This document shows positions 1-8,779 of a DNA stretch of 64,000 bases, piece by piece. The translations under genes were made by a program, and so were the position numbers. Positions within the stretch are counted from its first letter, which is position 1. Each line of letters starts with the position of its first letter. The DNA lies in the NCBI RefSeq assembly GCF_001613005.1, contig NZ_BDBN01000023.1:1-64000 (forward strand). The letters are read 5' to 3'. Below the pieces are notes generated by a model. That model was not told where the DNA came from, ran no database searches, and worked only from the letters and a program-made list of their open reading frames with translations. The stretch is from Nocardia nova NBRC 15556. GTDB taxonomy: Bacteria; Actinomycetota; Actinomycetes; Mycobacteriales; Mycobacteriaceae.

Positions 1-399
1 GCCGGAACCGGATCCGGAGCCGGCGCACCCGGTGGCGTCGGCGCACCGGCCGCCGGGCCACCCGAGATGTCCTCATCCCTGCAGGCCGCGCGCACCCCGT
101 CGATCATGACGGAGGCGGCCGTCACCGCGAGCACCGAATCCGCGATCGCCTCGTCCGGTACGGCGGGTAGCCCGGGCATGATGCCGATGACGCCGGGCGC
201 CGGCGCGGCCGGAATGGCCCGCGCCGCTTCGGATTCCAGCAGCGCGAGCGACGCGGTGCGCGGACAGCTCGTCACGGCCGCGCACGGTAACGACGTCGTG
301 GGCGATATCGCCGGAGTCTCCCTCCCCGTGGTCGGCGCCGCCGACGCGGTCACCACCACACCGGACACCGAGCCGCCGGACAAAGCTCTCACCCTCTAG
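1..399 (+). CDS. C-terminal end of a PPE-like ESX-associated protein (5' end outside window)
   Basis: The frame is open from base 1 and stops at 397-399, so only the last 132 residues are present. They are Gly/Ala/Pro-rich with a Met-Pro stretch (GMMPMTPGAGAAG), then a more ordered tail ending in GDIAGVSLPVVGAADA and a Thr/Pro tip. The downstream PPE protein ends in a similar layout (PAVLGGVE), which suggests this is the tail of another PPE-type substrate. The stop TAG overlaps the GGAG ribosome site of the next gene, so the two are probably co-transcribed. No domain core is visible; identity rests on context. Confidence 0.45.
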   Translation, partial: AGTGSGAGAPGGVGAPAAGPPEMSSSLQAARTPSIMTEAAVTASTESAIASSGTAGSPGMMPMTPGAGAAGMARAASDSSSASDAVRGQLVTAAHGNDVVGDIAGVSLPVVGAADAVTTTPDTEPPDKALTL

Positions 400-408
400 G
401 AGTTCGCG

Positions 409-705
409 ATGGAATTCGATCCCGTAGTCGCGGCGCGCACCGCCGCCGATCTCGACGCACTCGCCGACCGTCTGGAGGCGGGCCTGCGGGCCGACACCCC
501 GGCGCTGTCGGTGGCGGCTCCCGGTATCGACGAGGTGTCGCTGCGTGCGGCGACGACCCTGACCGAGGTCGGCGCGTCGTTCGACTCGTCGGGCAACCTC
601 GGCGTGCAGGAGCTGCGCAAACTGGCCGCCACCCTGCGGGCGCAGTCGCGCGGGCTGTCCCGAATGGACAGCGACAACGCCGCTGACCTCGGCGCCACGG
701 CCTGA
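409..705 (+). CDS. PE-like small ESX substrate
   Basis: A 98-residue, alanine-rich, probably all-helical protein. Its layout resembles a PE domain: an N-terminal helix rich in Ala and Leu, then D-E-V-S, a second helix and a short tail. It lies directly before a PPE gene and an espG gene, as PE genes do in mycobacterial ESX loci, where PE and PPE form a heterodimer for export. The start has TAGGAG eight bases upstream. There is no PE-PGRS-type extension. Sequence similarity to PE is weak, so the assignment is part motif and part neighbourhood. Confidence 0.6.
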   Translation: MEFDPVVAARTAADLDALADRLEAGLRADTPALSVAAPGIDEVSLRAATTLTEVGASFDSSGNLGVQELRKLAATLRAQSRGLSRMDSDNAADLGATA

Positions 706-720
706 TCGGGGCGCGACGAC

Positions 721-1689
721 ATGGTCGAACCACCGGGTGACGGCTTCACCGGGGTGGTCTGGGAAGCCAGGCCGACCGAGCGGCTGGCACGCGAACTGAC
801 GACCGGCCCGGGATCGGTGCCGATGGCCGAGGCCGCTTCGGCCTGGGGGCGGCTGGCCGCGAACTTCGGTGCCGCCGTGGTGGATTACGACCGGATCGTC
901 GCCGAGATCCGCGGGCACTGGCAGTCCGACCGCAGTGACGAAGTGCTGGAACGCATTGCGCGGATGCGGGATTGGCTGCTCGACGCCGCGACGGCCGCCG
1001 GGCGCAACGCCGCCCACGCCGCCGAACAGGCCGCGGCGTACGAGGTGGCCCGGCTGGCGATGCCGCATATTGCGGAGATCGCGGCGCTGGAACAGGCGAT
1101 GCACACGGTGCAGGCCATCGGGGCCGCGATGGGCGCGCCGCTGGTCGGCGCCGCCGCCGATATCAGCGCCGATCAGGACGTGGCCAAGGCCGGCGCGGCC
1201 CGGGTGATGCGCACCTACGAGGCCGCCACCGAACCGCTCGCGATGCCGTGGCAGCAGATCGAGCCGCCGGTGCTGGCCACGGGCGACGCCCTGGCGGGGG
1301 AGCAGGCGGCCGCCGCGGTGGCCGCCGAATCGGCATCCGCGATGCCCGCCGTTCCCGGGATGCCCGCCATGCCGAACCTGGCCGCCTTCGATATGCCGCG
1401 CACCCTCACCGGCACCCGTGTCCAGACCGTCGCCCAGGTGGCGCGGTCCACCGAATTCACCGCGCTGCAGGCCTCGCCCGCGCAGACCGGGACGGCCACC
1501 GGCCAAGCGGTTCCCGCCGCGGCCGGCCCCGCCGCCGCGCAGTCCGAGGAGGAACGCGTCGCCCGGGCGGGGGCGGCGGACGCACCCGCCGTCGGCGAAT
1601 TCGAGATCGACGCCGGATTGGCCGCCGCCCCAGCGGTTCTCGGTGGCGTCGAGACGCCGCCCGCATCCGGAACCGCGAGTCCCGCGTAA
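721..1689 (+). CDS. PPE family protein
   Basis: A 322-residue protein with an N-terminal PPE-type helical domain (about residues 1-170). It shows a Pro-Pro near the start (VEPPGD), AWGRLAANFG, a W-Q-S turn in place of the usual W-x-G, and the long Ala-rich helix pair ending near RVMRTYEAA. The rest is low-complexity Ala/Pro/Met sequence ending with EFEIDAGL and PAVLGGVE. It should pair with the PE-like protein upstream and be chaperoned by the EspG encoded nine bases downstream. Gaps of 15 and 8 bases indicate one operon. Confidence 0.75.
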   Translation: MVEPPGDGFTGVVWEARPTERLARELTTGPGSVPMAEAASAWGRLAANFGAAVVDYDRIVAEIRGHWQSDRSDEVLERIARMRDWLLDAATAAGRNAAHAAEQAAAYEVARLAMPHIAEIAALEQAMHTVQAIGAAMGAPLVGAAADISADQDVAKAGAARVMRTYEAATEPLAMPWQQIEPPVLATGDALAGEQAAAAVAAESASAMPAVPGMPAMPNLAAFDMPRTLTGTRVQTVAQVARSTEFTALQASPAQTGTATGQAVPAAAGPAAAQSEEERVARAGAADAPAVGEFEIDAGLAAAPAVLGGVETPPASGTASPA

Positions 1690-1697
1690 GGAGTGTT

Positions 1698-2486
1698 ATG
1701 GCGACCCTGACCAACGACGCCGTCCTGGCCGTCGCCGAACTGCTCGGCGTGCAGACGTTGCCGCTGGTGCTGGAGGTCGGACCACGACAGGACTCGATCG
1801 ACGCCTTCACCGCGGCGCGAGCCGAGGCACTGCGCGGGTTGCGCGGCGCTGGGCTCGTGGACCGCTACGACGACGTCGAGCCGGAACTCGGTGCGGCCCT
1901 GTCGATTCTGGCCCGGCCCGAGTCCGAACTCGCGGCGCGGATCGTCACCGCGGCCGGGGTGCATCGAGTGTCGGTGGTGCGGCGCGGCGCCGGGCACGCG
2001 GTCGCCGTCCGCACCGGCGACCGGATCGACGTCCGCACCATCTGGGCGGACGACGACGGTGCGGCACTGGCCCGTCCCGTGCTGGAGGTCCTCGGTCCCG
2101 CCGAACCCGCGGATATCGCGAGCTTCAGCGCCCCCACCGACGAGCTGGCGCAGCGACTGGACACTGCCACGGCGGCAACGGAATTCGCCGAAGCCCTGTA
2201 CGGACTGGACGTGGCGGAACGCGCGGCGATCGAATTCGGCATGGCGCTCTCGCAGTGCCACGCGCACGCCGAGATCGTCGCCTACCTCCACGCCGACGGC
2301 ATCACCACCCGATCCTCCGGCGCCGCGGTGGTGTACGACACCGCCCGGGGCCGGATCGCGGCCAGCCCGGGCATCGCATCCGACCAGCGGATGTGGACCA
2401 CCTTCACGCCGGGATCCGATCACCGCGTCGCACAGGCGATTACGGCGCTGATCGGCACCTTGCCCGGGGGAAGGTGGATGCCCTAG
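1698..2486 (+). CDS. espG: EspG-family ESX chaperone
   Basis: A 262-residue protein matching the EspG family in size and C-terminal signature: GRIAASPG, then WTTFTPGSDHRVAQAI, and the terminal LPGGRWMP. EspG proteins are cytosolic chaperones that bind the tip of PPE proteins and release them at the ESX machine. The start is ATG 1698 after AAGGAG. A much longer frame upstream (from 972) overlaps the PPE gene and is not used. Its position directly after PE-PPE supports the role. Confidence 0.85.
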   Translation: MATLTNDAVLAVAELLGVQTLPLVLEVGPRQDSIDAFTAARAEALRGLRGAGLVDRYDDVEPELGAALSILARPESELAARIVTAAGVHRVSVVRRGAGHAVAVRTGDRIDVRTIWADDDGAALARPVLEVLGPAEPADIASFSAPTDELAQRLDTATAATEFAEALYGLDVAERAAIEFGMALSQCHAHAEIVAYLHADGITTRSSGAAVVYDTARGRIAASPGIASDQRMWTTFTPGSDHRVAQAITALIGTLPGGRWMP

Positions 2487-2564
2487 CTCGCGAGATCCCG
2501 TGCCAGTGACCACCTGTAGTACCGACCACCCGCATTACCGGAAAACACAGAGAGGGGCCTGACG

Positions 2565-2900
2565 ATGGCCGGACAGCAAATCAGTAACGATGCAGCGAGT
2601 ACTTCGCAGGCGCAGACCGATATGGCCAACTCGGTCGATCGCATCCGCGCCACCATCGCCCGCGTGACCGAGGCGGTCGACTCCGCCAAGCGCGGCTGGC
2701 AGGGCGACGCGTTCTCGGCGTGCAACAAGGCCGCCCAGGACTGGGACGAGGAAGCGGCCAAGCTGAACCAGATCCTCAACGAGATGACCGAGGAGGTCGG
2801 CCACGGTAACAAGACCTACACCGGCCTGGAGAGCGAGAACGAGAACGAGTTCCGTCAGCTCATCTCGCAGACCGGCGGTCTGACCAACCTCGGCGTCTGA
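2565..2900 (+). CDS. WXG100 family ESX substrate (EsxB/CFP-10-like)
   Basis: A 111-residue helical-hairpin protein. The WXG turn is W45-Q-G47 and the C-terminal export motif YxxxE is Y85-TGL-E89. Such proteins form a dimer with a partner WXG100 protein, and the YxxxD/E tail is read by EccC. GAGAGGGG precedes the ATG. The partner gene follows after 49 bases. Possession of the export motif makes this the EsxB-type member. Confidence 0.9.
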   Translation: MAGQQISNDAASTSQAQTDMANSVDRIRATIARVTEAVDSAKRGWQGDAFSACNKAAQDWDEEAAKLNQILNEMTEEVGHGNKTYTGLESENENEFRQLISQTGGLTNLGV

Positions 2901-2949
2901 GGCGAATCCAGCACAACCGTTCCACCGCACACGTACGAAAGGTAGCGAC

Positions 2950-3261
2950 ATGCTTTACGAAAGAACAGTTCTCCAGGAGCTCTCCGACCTGCTGAACGGC
3001 TTCCACAAGGATCTGCAGTCCGAGGCGAGCAACCTGCAGGACTGCGCGGCCAAGCTGGCCCAGGCGTGGGAGGGCAACGCCGGTCTCGAGGCGTTCCAGC
3101 AGTCGAAGCAGAAGTGGGACCAGCAGTTCGGCGACATCAACGGCGACAGCGACCCCAGCACCGCCATGGGCAAGGTGTCGGCGCTGTCCAAGGCCGTCGC
3201 CGCGGCGATGAACAACGCGACCGCCGCCGACAAGGTCGTCGCCAACGGCTTCGGCGGCTGA
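2950..3261 (+). CDS. WXG100 family ESX substrate (EsxA-like partner)
   Basis: A 103-residue WXG100 protein with the turn W40-E-G42 and no YxxxD/E tail, so it probably relies on its partner for export. AAAGG precedes the start. It is the last gene of the 5' operon; a strong terminator hairpin follows within 30 bases. Confidence 0.88.
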   Translation: MLYERTVLQELSDLLNGFHKDLQSEASNLQDCAAKLAQAWEGNAGLEAFQQSKQKWDQQFGDINGDSDPSTAMGKVSALSKAVAAAMNNATAADKVVANGFGG

Positions 3262-3288
3262 GTCCGCACCGCAGTTTCCACCACGAAG

Positions 3289-3323
3289 GGCCCGTCCGAT
3301 GTCCCAGATCGGGCGGGCCTTTC
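3289..3323 (+). terminator. Intrinsic terminator after the WXG100 pair
   Basis: A 12-bp stem with one G-U pair (GGCCCGTCCGAT / ATCGGGCGGGCC, 3289-3300 and 3308-3319), a seven-base loop and a short T tract. It separates the PPE/espG/esx operon from the convergent eccE. Confidence 0.85.
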
Positions 3324-3393
3324 GCTGTCGTCGCCCGGGTTCGGCGGGCAGCCGCTTCACATGCCGGAACCGCCGAGGCGGGCTCGGCCGGCG

Positions 3394-5157
3394 TCAGGCC
3401 GGAACGGCGGGATGTGCGCCGACGTAGCGCAGTTCCTCCGGTGTCGCCACCATGTACACCCGGGTCTCCCCGGCCTCGGTGCGCACCGTGACCAGGTTGG
3501 CCGTCTCGGGATCCTCGATCAGGGTGACGTCGGGTTCGAATCCGTCCGCTGCCTGCCCGGGCCGGCGCAGCAGCATCACCGTCGCGTCGGAGTGGTGCCC
3601 GCTCGGCGCGATGCCGTCGAAGACCACCATGGTCGCGAACCGATACGAGCTGGCCTGCTGGGAACCGGCCGACCAGGTGGCGAGCGTGAGCGCCTGCGGC
3701 ATATCGACGTAACCGACCATCGGCCGCCATTCGTCGTGCCGATTGGTGTGCACCACCACACTGGCGCCCAACGCGATCGCGCGCAGGATCACCTGTTTGG
3801 CGACCAGGGGGGAGCCGATGACCTCGACCCGGCGCACGTGCCGGCTCACCAGCGGCAGCGCCACACCCTGGCCCGAGTTGTCGGCGCCGATGAGCTGTCC
3901 GCAGCCGGCGATCGGCATCGGCACCCGGTCCAGGGCGTCCGGCGGTCCGAGGTAGCTGTCCAGCGGCAGAGCCGGCACGCCGGTGCCGAGCGGCAGGCTG
4001 AAAAGCATTGCGCGCCGCTGCTTTCCGGGCAAAGGAATCAGTCCGGCGGAGCGCACCCGGCACGGCGCGTCGCGGGTCGCGAAGCGTGCGGTCGCCGTCA
4101 CGGCGATCGAAGTGTCGGTGGTCGCGGCCGTACTGGGCCCGGCATCCGGCACCCGCTGCAGCCGCACGGTGATCGTGGAGGTCACCGTCGGCGTCGACCA
4201 CACCTCCGCGATGCCGCGAGAGCCCAGGGCCTCGGGTGTCATCCGGTAGGTGGTGTGGTGAAAACCGTTGTGGATCAGACTGTCCGTCGTCTCCTCGAAT
4301 TCCTCCGGCGTCGCGCCGAGGGTCAACTGGGCGACCGCCTGATTCATCTCGGTCGCCGAGAGCGCGACCGCCGACAGACCGCGCGCGGCGAGCCGATTGG
4401 CCACCCGCCGCGTGGCCACGACCGCCGAGCGCAGGGTCCCCTCCGCCCCGCCGCCGCGCCGATCCACGGCGGCGGCGTTGGCCAGCGGATCCAGCCGCAG
4501 GACCACCCAGACCGTCCGATGCGCCACGGCCGGCAGCGGCCCGAGGATGCTCTCGTAGGCGCGCGCCACCGCACCGGTGCCGGCACTGCGTGATCCGGTG
4601 CTGATCACATCGATGGCGGCCAGCCGGATGTCGAACTGATCGAGACAGCGCGCGATCTCGGCGAGCGGCAGCATATCGTCGCCGAGCAGACCGCTCGGGC
4701 TGAGCCGGGTGACCGTTCGCGGCTGCGCGTCGATCCGCAACATGGTGATGAGCCGGCCACCGTCCCAGCGCATTCCGTAACTTCCGCCTTCCGTCAGTGG
4801 AACATTGAATGGCGAATGTTGAACGGCGGTGGAACGATTACGAAACAATTGCCAACGAAAGGTAATTCCGCGCGCCAGGGATTGCGCGAGAGAAGTGCCT
4901 CGAATCGGCGCCAGCGCGACGATCACCACCACCGCGGCGACAACGACCGGGACCCACCACAGCGGTGTGAAAACCCTTGCCACGAAGGCGCCCACGGCCG
5001 CCGTGACCAGCACCGGAAGCACCAGGCGCAGGGGGAGCAGGTGGAAGAGCCAGAATTCCGTCGAACGCAATTGCGGTGCGTTCGAGCGCGATTCGGAAGC
5101 ATCGGATGAATCGTCTCGAGGCGGTGTGACTTTTTCTCCGCGCGCGGTGGAGTTCAT
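3394..5157 (-). CDS. eccE: ESX membrane component EccE (locus 1)
   Basis: EccE is a peripheral subunit of the ESX membrane complex. This 587-residue protein has two N-terminal membrane helices (about residues 35-80) and a long soluble region with the family pattern GCGQLIGAD near residue 440. The ATG at 5157 is preferred over a GTG six bases upstream. Neither has a ribosome site, but CATTAT lies about seven bases before the ATG, suggesting a leaderless mRNA. It is divergent from eccB, the same arrangement as in the second ESX locus at 34-36 kb. Confidence 0.85.
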   Translation of the reverse strand: MNSTARGEKVTPPRDDSSDASESRSNAPQLRSTEFWLFHLLPLRLVLPVLVTAAVGAFVARVFTPLWWVPVVVAAVVVIVALAPIRGTSLAQSLARGITFRWQLFRNRSTAVQHSPFNVPLTEGGSYGMRWDGGRLITMLRIDAQPRTVTRLSPSGLLGDDMLPLAEIARCLDQFDIRLAAIDVISTGSRSAGTGAVARAYESILGPLPAVAHRTVWVVLRLDPLANAAAVDRRGGGAEGTLRSAVVATRRVANRLAARGLSAVALSATEMNQAVAQLTLGATPEEFEETTDSLIHNGFHHTTYRMTPEALGSRGIAEVWSTPTVTSTITVRLQRVPDAGPSTAATTDTSIAVTATARFATRDAPCRVRSAGLIPLPGKQRRAMLFSLPLGTGVPALPLDSYLGPPDALDRVPMPIAGCGQLIGADNSGQGVALPLVSRHVRRVEVIGSPLVAKQVILRAIALGASVVVHTNRHDEWRPMVGYVDMPQALTLATWSAGSQQASSYRFATMVVFDGIAPSGHHSDATVMLLRRPGQAADGFEPDVTLIEDPETANLVTVRTEAGETRVYMVATPEELRYVGAHPAVPA

Positions 5158-5274
5158 GCGCACATAATGGACCGAACTCGTTCGGCTTCGCTAGTCTGTC
5201 GAAGCGCGGGCGGAATCGGTTCGCGCCCTCGAATCGGGTCATCGGAATCAGCTAGTGGGTATCGGGAGGCGGTT
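5158..5274. promoter_or_regulatory. eccE-eccB divergent promoter with two palindromes
   Basis: This 117-bp region contains a 14-bp perfect palindrome CCGAACTCGTTCGG (5172-5185) and, sharing its last base, a GCTTCG-N9-CGAAGC inverted repeat (5185-5205). CATTAT on the minus strand (5164-5169) could be the eccE -10 box. GGGAGG at 5263-5268 is the eccB ribosome site. An operator role is inferred. Confidence 0.45.
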
Positions 5275-6783
5275 GTGCCGGCGCAGTTGACGACCCGTGC
5301 CCAAGTCAACGGTTACCGGTTCCTGCTCAAGCGTTACGAGCACGCGCTCGTGCGGCGCGACGTCCGGATGCTGCACGACCCCATGCGGACCCAGTTCCGT
5401 TCGCTCGTCATCGGCGCCGTACTGGGACTTTTGGGCGTGGCGGGTGCGGCGATCCTGGCCTTCCTGCACCCGCAGGGCTCCGTGGGTGACTCGAAGATCG
5501 TGATGGGCAAGGATTCCGGTGCGCTCTACGTCCTCGTGGACGGAACCTTGCATCCGGTGCTCAATCTGGCCTCGGCGCGCCTCGTCACCGGCGCCGACGC
5601 CTCGCCGGCCTCGGTCAAGGACAGCAAACTGACCCAGCCGCGCGGTCCGCTACTGGGTATTCCCGGCGCGCCCGGTGCCCTGCCCGGATCGGGCGATCCC
5701 CGGCGGTCCACCTGGACGATGTGTGACAACCTGCTGCCTTCCGCGACGGGTGGTGCGGCCGCGACGGGCCCGCTCACCACGGTGATCGCCGGGCCGCTGG
5801 ACAATCCGGCCGGTGGCGCCCGCGCGGTGCCGGTGCGCGCGGACCAGGCGCTGCTGGCCACCCACGGCGGTAAGACCTTCCTCGTCTACGACGGTAAGCG
5901 TGCCGAGATCGATCCCGGCGATTCCGTTCTGGTCCGCTCCCTCGGTTTGCGGGATGAGCGTCCACGGCCGATCGGCGGTGCGCTGCTCGATGCCACCGAA
6001 CCCGTTCCGCCGCTGGCAGTTCCGGACATCGACCGGCACGGGACGCCCGGTCCGGGCAAGCTGTCGGATGTGCCGGTCGGCGGTGTGATCCGAGTACACG
6101 GCGTGGACGCCGACGAGCTGTACGTGGTCCTCGCCGACGGCGTGCAACGGGTCACGCCGTTCGCCGCGGGCCTGATCCGCGACGCGAATTCGCAAGGGAT
6201 GAACGAGATCTCGACCGTTCCGCCGGACCGCATCGTCGGTATCCCGGTTCTGCACCGGCTGCCGATCGACGATTTCCCGCAGCAGGTTCCGTCCGTGCTC
6301 GCGCCCGACGCCGATCCGGTGGCCTGTCTGTCGTGGACCCGTGCCGCCGACGACGCGCGCGCCACGGTCACTCTGCTCGCCGGCCGCGCGCTGCCCCTGC
6401 CCGCGGATGCGGAGCCGGTCGTCCCGGCGACCGCGGACGGCGCCGGCGATCGGATCGACGGCGTCTATCTGCGCCCGGGCACGGGGGAGTTCGTGCGGTC
6501 GGTCGGCGCGGAGCCGGGCGCGGTGAGCAACGGCCCGCTGTTCTATGTGGGCGACAACGGGATTCGGTACGGCATCCCGGATGCCGACACCGCCAAGGTC
6601 CTCGGAATGCCGAAGACGCCGAAGCCGGCGCCGAAGCCGATCGTGGAGGCCTTGTCGGCGGGCCCGGCGCTGACCCGGCAGGACGCTCTGATGAGTCACG
6701 ACAGCCTGCCGCAGTGCCCGGACGCGGGCGCGAGCGCGGTAGCCTGCGCCCGGCCGATCCCACCGCCGGGCAAGAACAACTGA
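5275..6783 (+). CDS. eccB: ESX membrane component EccB (locus 1)
   Basis: A 502-residue EccB with a short cytoplasmic N-terminus (TRAQVNGYRF, then HALVRRDVRMLHDPMR), one membrane helix at about 43-64 and a large periplasmic domain with the family phrases LGIPGAPG and GIRYGIPDA. EccB forms the periplasmic part of the ESX membrane complex. The GTG at 5275 has GGGAGG eight bases upstream; the frame is open to 5167 but that extension is unlike the family. The length equals that of the second EccB in this window. Confidence 0.92.
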   Translation: MPAQLTTRAQVNGYRFLLKRYEHALVRRDVRMLHDPMRTQFRSLVIGAVLGLLGVAGAAILAFLHPQGSVGDSKIVMGKDSGALYVLVDGTLHPVLNLASARLVTGADASPASVKDSKLTQPRGPLLGIPGAPGALPGSGDPRRSTWTMCDNLLPSATGGAAATGPLTTVIAGPLDNPAGGARAVPVRADQALLATHGGKTFLVYDGKRAEIDPGDSVLVRSLGLRDERPRPIGGALLDATEPVPPLAVPDIDRHGTPGPGKLSDVPVGGVIRVHGVDADELYVVLADGVQRVTPFAAGLIRDANSQGMNEISTVPPDRIVGIPVLHRLPIDDFPQQVPSVLAPDADPVACLSWTRAADDARATVTLLAGRALPLPADAEPVVPATADGAGDRIDGVYLRPGTGEFVRSVGAEPGAVSNGPLFYVGDNGIRYGIPDADTAKVLGMPKTPKPAPKPIVEALSAGPALTRQDALMSHDSLPQCPDAGASAVACARPIPPPGKNN

Positions 6784-6832
6784 CCGCCACGGCCGCCCGG
6801 CAGCGCGACCGGTCCGCCGATCGCGGTGCGGC

Positions 6833-8650
6833 TCAGCGCAATCCGCCGAGTACACCTTCCAGCGCCTTGGCCATATCGGCGCCCTCGATCCGCATGAGCA
6901 CCGTCTCGTCCACCGCCGACAGGTCGATGGATTCGTCTGTGGCCAAACGGAATTCGCGCTCCTCCTCGGCGGCTTCGATCACATTGCGAATGAACCGGCC
7001 GTTACCGGCGAGGTCCACCGCCCGCCGCTGCTCACCGCTCTGATCCACCACCTGGCGCTCGTAGAGCTCCCGGCACGCCGCCTGGAGCAGTTCCAGCGCA
7101 TCTTCGGCGACCTCCGAATCCCGTTTGCTCGCAATGAACTGACCGATCCGGCCGAGTTCCTCGGGAGTGTAGGACTCGAACTTCACGCGCTTGGCGAAGC
7201 GGGATGCCAGACCGTCGTTGGAGGCCAGGAACCGGTCGATCTCGCCGTCGTAGCCGGCGATGATGACGATCAGCCGATCGCGGTCGTTCTCCATCCGGGC
7301 CAGCAGGGTGTCCACCGCCTCGCGGCCGAACGCGTCACCGCCGGACAGGCCGGTCTGAATGAGTGTGTACGCCTCGTCGACGAACAGCACTCCGTCCATC
7401 GCGGAATCGATCAATTTATTTGTTTTTATCGCGGTGCTTCCCAAATGTTCACCGACGAAATCCGAACGCTTTACCTCTACCAGTCGATCGGTTTTCAACA
7501 AACCCAACCCACAGTAAATTTTTGCCACCACTCGGGCAATCGTCGTCTTACCGGTTCCCGGCGGGCCGGTGAACGCAAGGTGTTGTCCGCGTGGCGCGCT
7601 GGACATACCTTTCTCGGCTCGAATCTTCGCCAATTGCGCGGTGGCCTGGAGTTTCGCCACCTGAGTTTTCACCGCGGCCAGGCCGATCTGCTCGTCCAAC
7701 TCCGCGCGGGCGACCTCGAGCAGGCGCTTGGCCCGATCGCCGCGCTCCTCGGTCTCGACCTGCTCGGCGGTGGGCGCCGAGGCCGGATCCCAGCGGTCGG
7801 TGCGCGCGTCGATCAGTTCTTTCGAGGTCACCGTGAGGCGGTACTTGCGGTCGCGCATGGCCTGGGTGTTCGCGGCGAAGTCCGGCGCCTCGGAGAACAC
7901 CTTCTCGAACAGGGCCTGTGCCTCGTCCTCGCGGCCCATCTCGCGCAGGCACAGTCCGCGGCAGAATCGGGCGGTGGTGGCCGCGGCCGGAATCGGACCG
8001 CTCTCGGCGGCCTCCATCCGGCGGATCGCCTCGCCGAACAGGCCGAGCTGCGCACAGGCCGTGCCGACCATCACGTGTGCGCCCGCGGCCAGGTAGGAGT
8101 CCTGCCAGTCCGCCGAACCGGCCAGCACGGTCATCACATCCGGCCAGCGCTGCGTCGTGTAGTGCAGCAGGCCGCGAACGTACTGGCAGATCCGGTCGTC
8201 GAGATCCCGATCCGGCTGCGACAGCAGACCCGCGCGATGCCGGGCCAGCTCGTCGAGCACCTGCTCGGCCTCGTCGTAATCGCCGGCGGAGATCAGCTGG
8301 GTCGCCTGCGCCAGCCAGATCTCGGTGTATCCGGCCAGCGGATAGTCGATGTACTGGCCCACCACGAACCGGCCCGCCAGCTGCCGCGGCGCCAGGCCGA
8401 GCCGGCGCTGCTCGCGGTAGAGGGTGGAGCCGCTGGTCTTGTGGAGGTTGAACACCACCTCGGGGGTAGTCTCCCCGGCCGCGGCCCGGCCCAGCCAGGC
8501 GTCGCACATGCCCGGATCCCATTCGGTGGCGCGCTGGAATGCGAGCTTCGCATATTCGAGATCGGGCGTGGATTCCTGGCCGTCGATAGCGATGCCCAAT
8601 GACAATACGCCGGCATCGAAGGCGCGTTGTGCTTGGCGGTTGCCGGTCAT
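6833..8650 (-). CDS. eccA: ESX AAA+ ATPase EccA
   Basis: A 605-residue CbxX/CfqX-type ATPase. Residues 1-300 are helical TPR-like repeats; the AAA+ domain carries Walker A GPPGTGKT (362-369) and Walker B VLFVDEA (421-427). EccA is the cytosolic ATPase of PE/PPE-exporting ESX systems, thought to release EspG from PPE substrates. The codons for roughly residues 364-415 are markedly AT-richer than the rest, although the protein motif is intact. It lies opposite to eccB and eccD and is divergent from the latter. The second ESX locus has no eccA. Confidence 0.92.
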   Translation of the reverse strand: MTGNRQAQRAFDAGVLSLGIAIDGQESTPDLEYAKLAFQRATEWDPGMCDAWLGRAAAGETTPEVVFNLHKTSGSTLYREQRRLGLAPRQLAGRFVVGQYIDYPLAGYTEIWLAQATQLISAGDYDEAEQVLDELARHRAGLLSQPDRDLDDRICQYVRGLLHYTTQRWPDVMTVLAGSADWQDSYLAAGAHVMVGTACAQLGLFGEAIRRMEAAESGPIPAAATTARFCRGLCLREMGREDEAQALFEKVFSEAPDFAANTQAMRDRKYRLTVTSKELIDARTDRWDPASAPTAEQVETEERGDRAKRLLEVARAELDEQIGLAAVKTQVAKLQATAQLAKIRAEKGMSSAPRGQHLAFTGPPGTGKTTIARVVAKIYCGLGLLKTDRLVEVKRSDFVGEHLGSTAIKTNKLIDSAMDGVLFVDEAYTLIQTGLSGGDAFGREAVDTLLARMENDRDRLIVIIAGYDGEIDRFLASNDGLASRFAKRVKFESYTPEELGRIGQFIASKRDSEVAEDALELLQAACRELYERQVVDQSGEQRRAVDLAGNGRFIRNVIEAAEEEREFRLATDESIDLSAVDETVLMRIEGADMAKALEGVLGGLR

Positions 8651-8779
8651 ACGGACAGTCCCCTAAACGCGTGAATGTGCTAATTCTCGCTCAGCATACC
8701 GGCTGCCGTGACAGCCGATCTCGGTTAAGTTTGGAACATCGCAATACAGCGACGAAAATCGTAGGGAGTTCTGTAATCC
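8651..8779. promoter_or_regulatory. eccA-eccD divergent intergenic region
   Basis: This 129-bp region holds an inverted repeat CGGCTG-N6-CAGCCG (8700-8717) near its middle. The eccD side has GTAGGGAG shortly before its GTG. No confident -35/-10 pair could be assigned. Confidence 0.35.

Noticed and set aside
73..1506. 477-aa minus-strand ORF, and similar long antisense ORFs over 10272-12896, 14178-16793 and 44492-46381
   Set aside because: They lie antisense to recognised ESX genes and read as Arg/Gly/His-rich sequence with no domain; typical GC-rich shadow frames.
7363..7572. Small plus-strand ORF over the AT-rich part of eccA
   Set aside because: No ribosome site or recognisable product; eccA on the opposite strand retains full Walker motifs through this stretch.
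8720..8779. Alternative-sigma (GGAAC...GTT) promoter for eccD
   Set aside because: GGAAC at 8731 has no properly spaced GTT-type -10 box.
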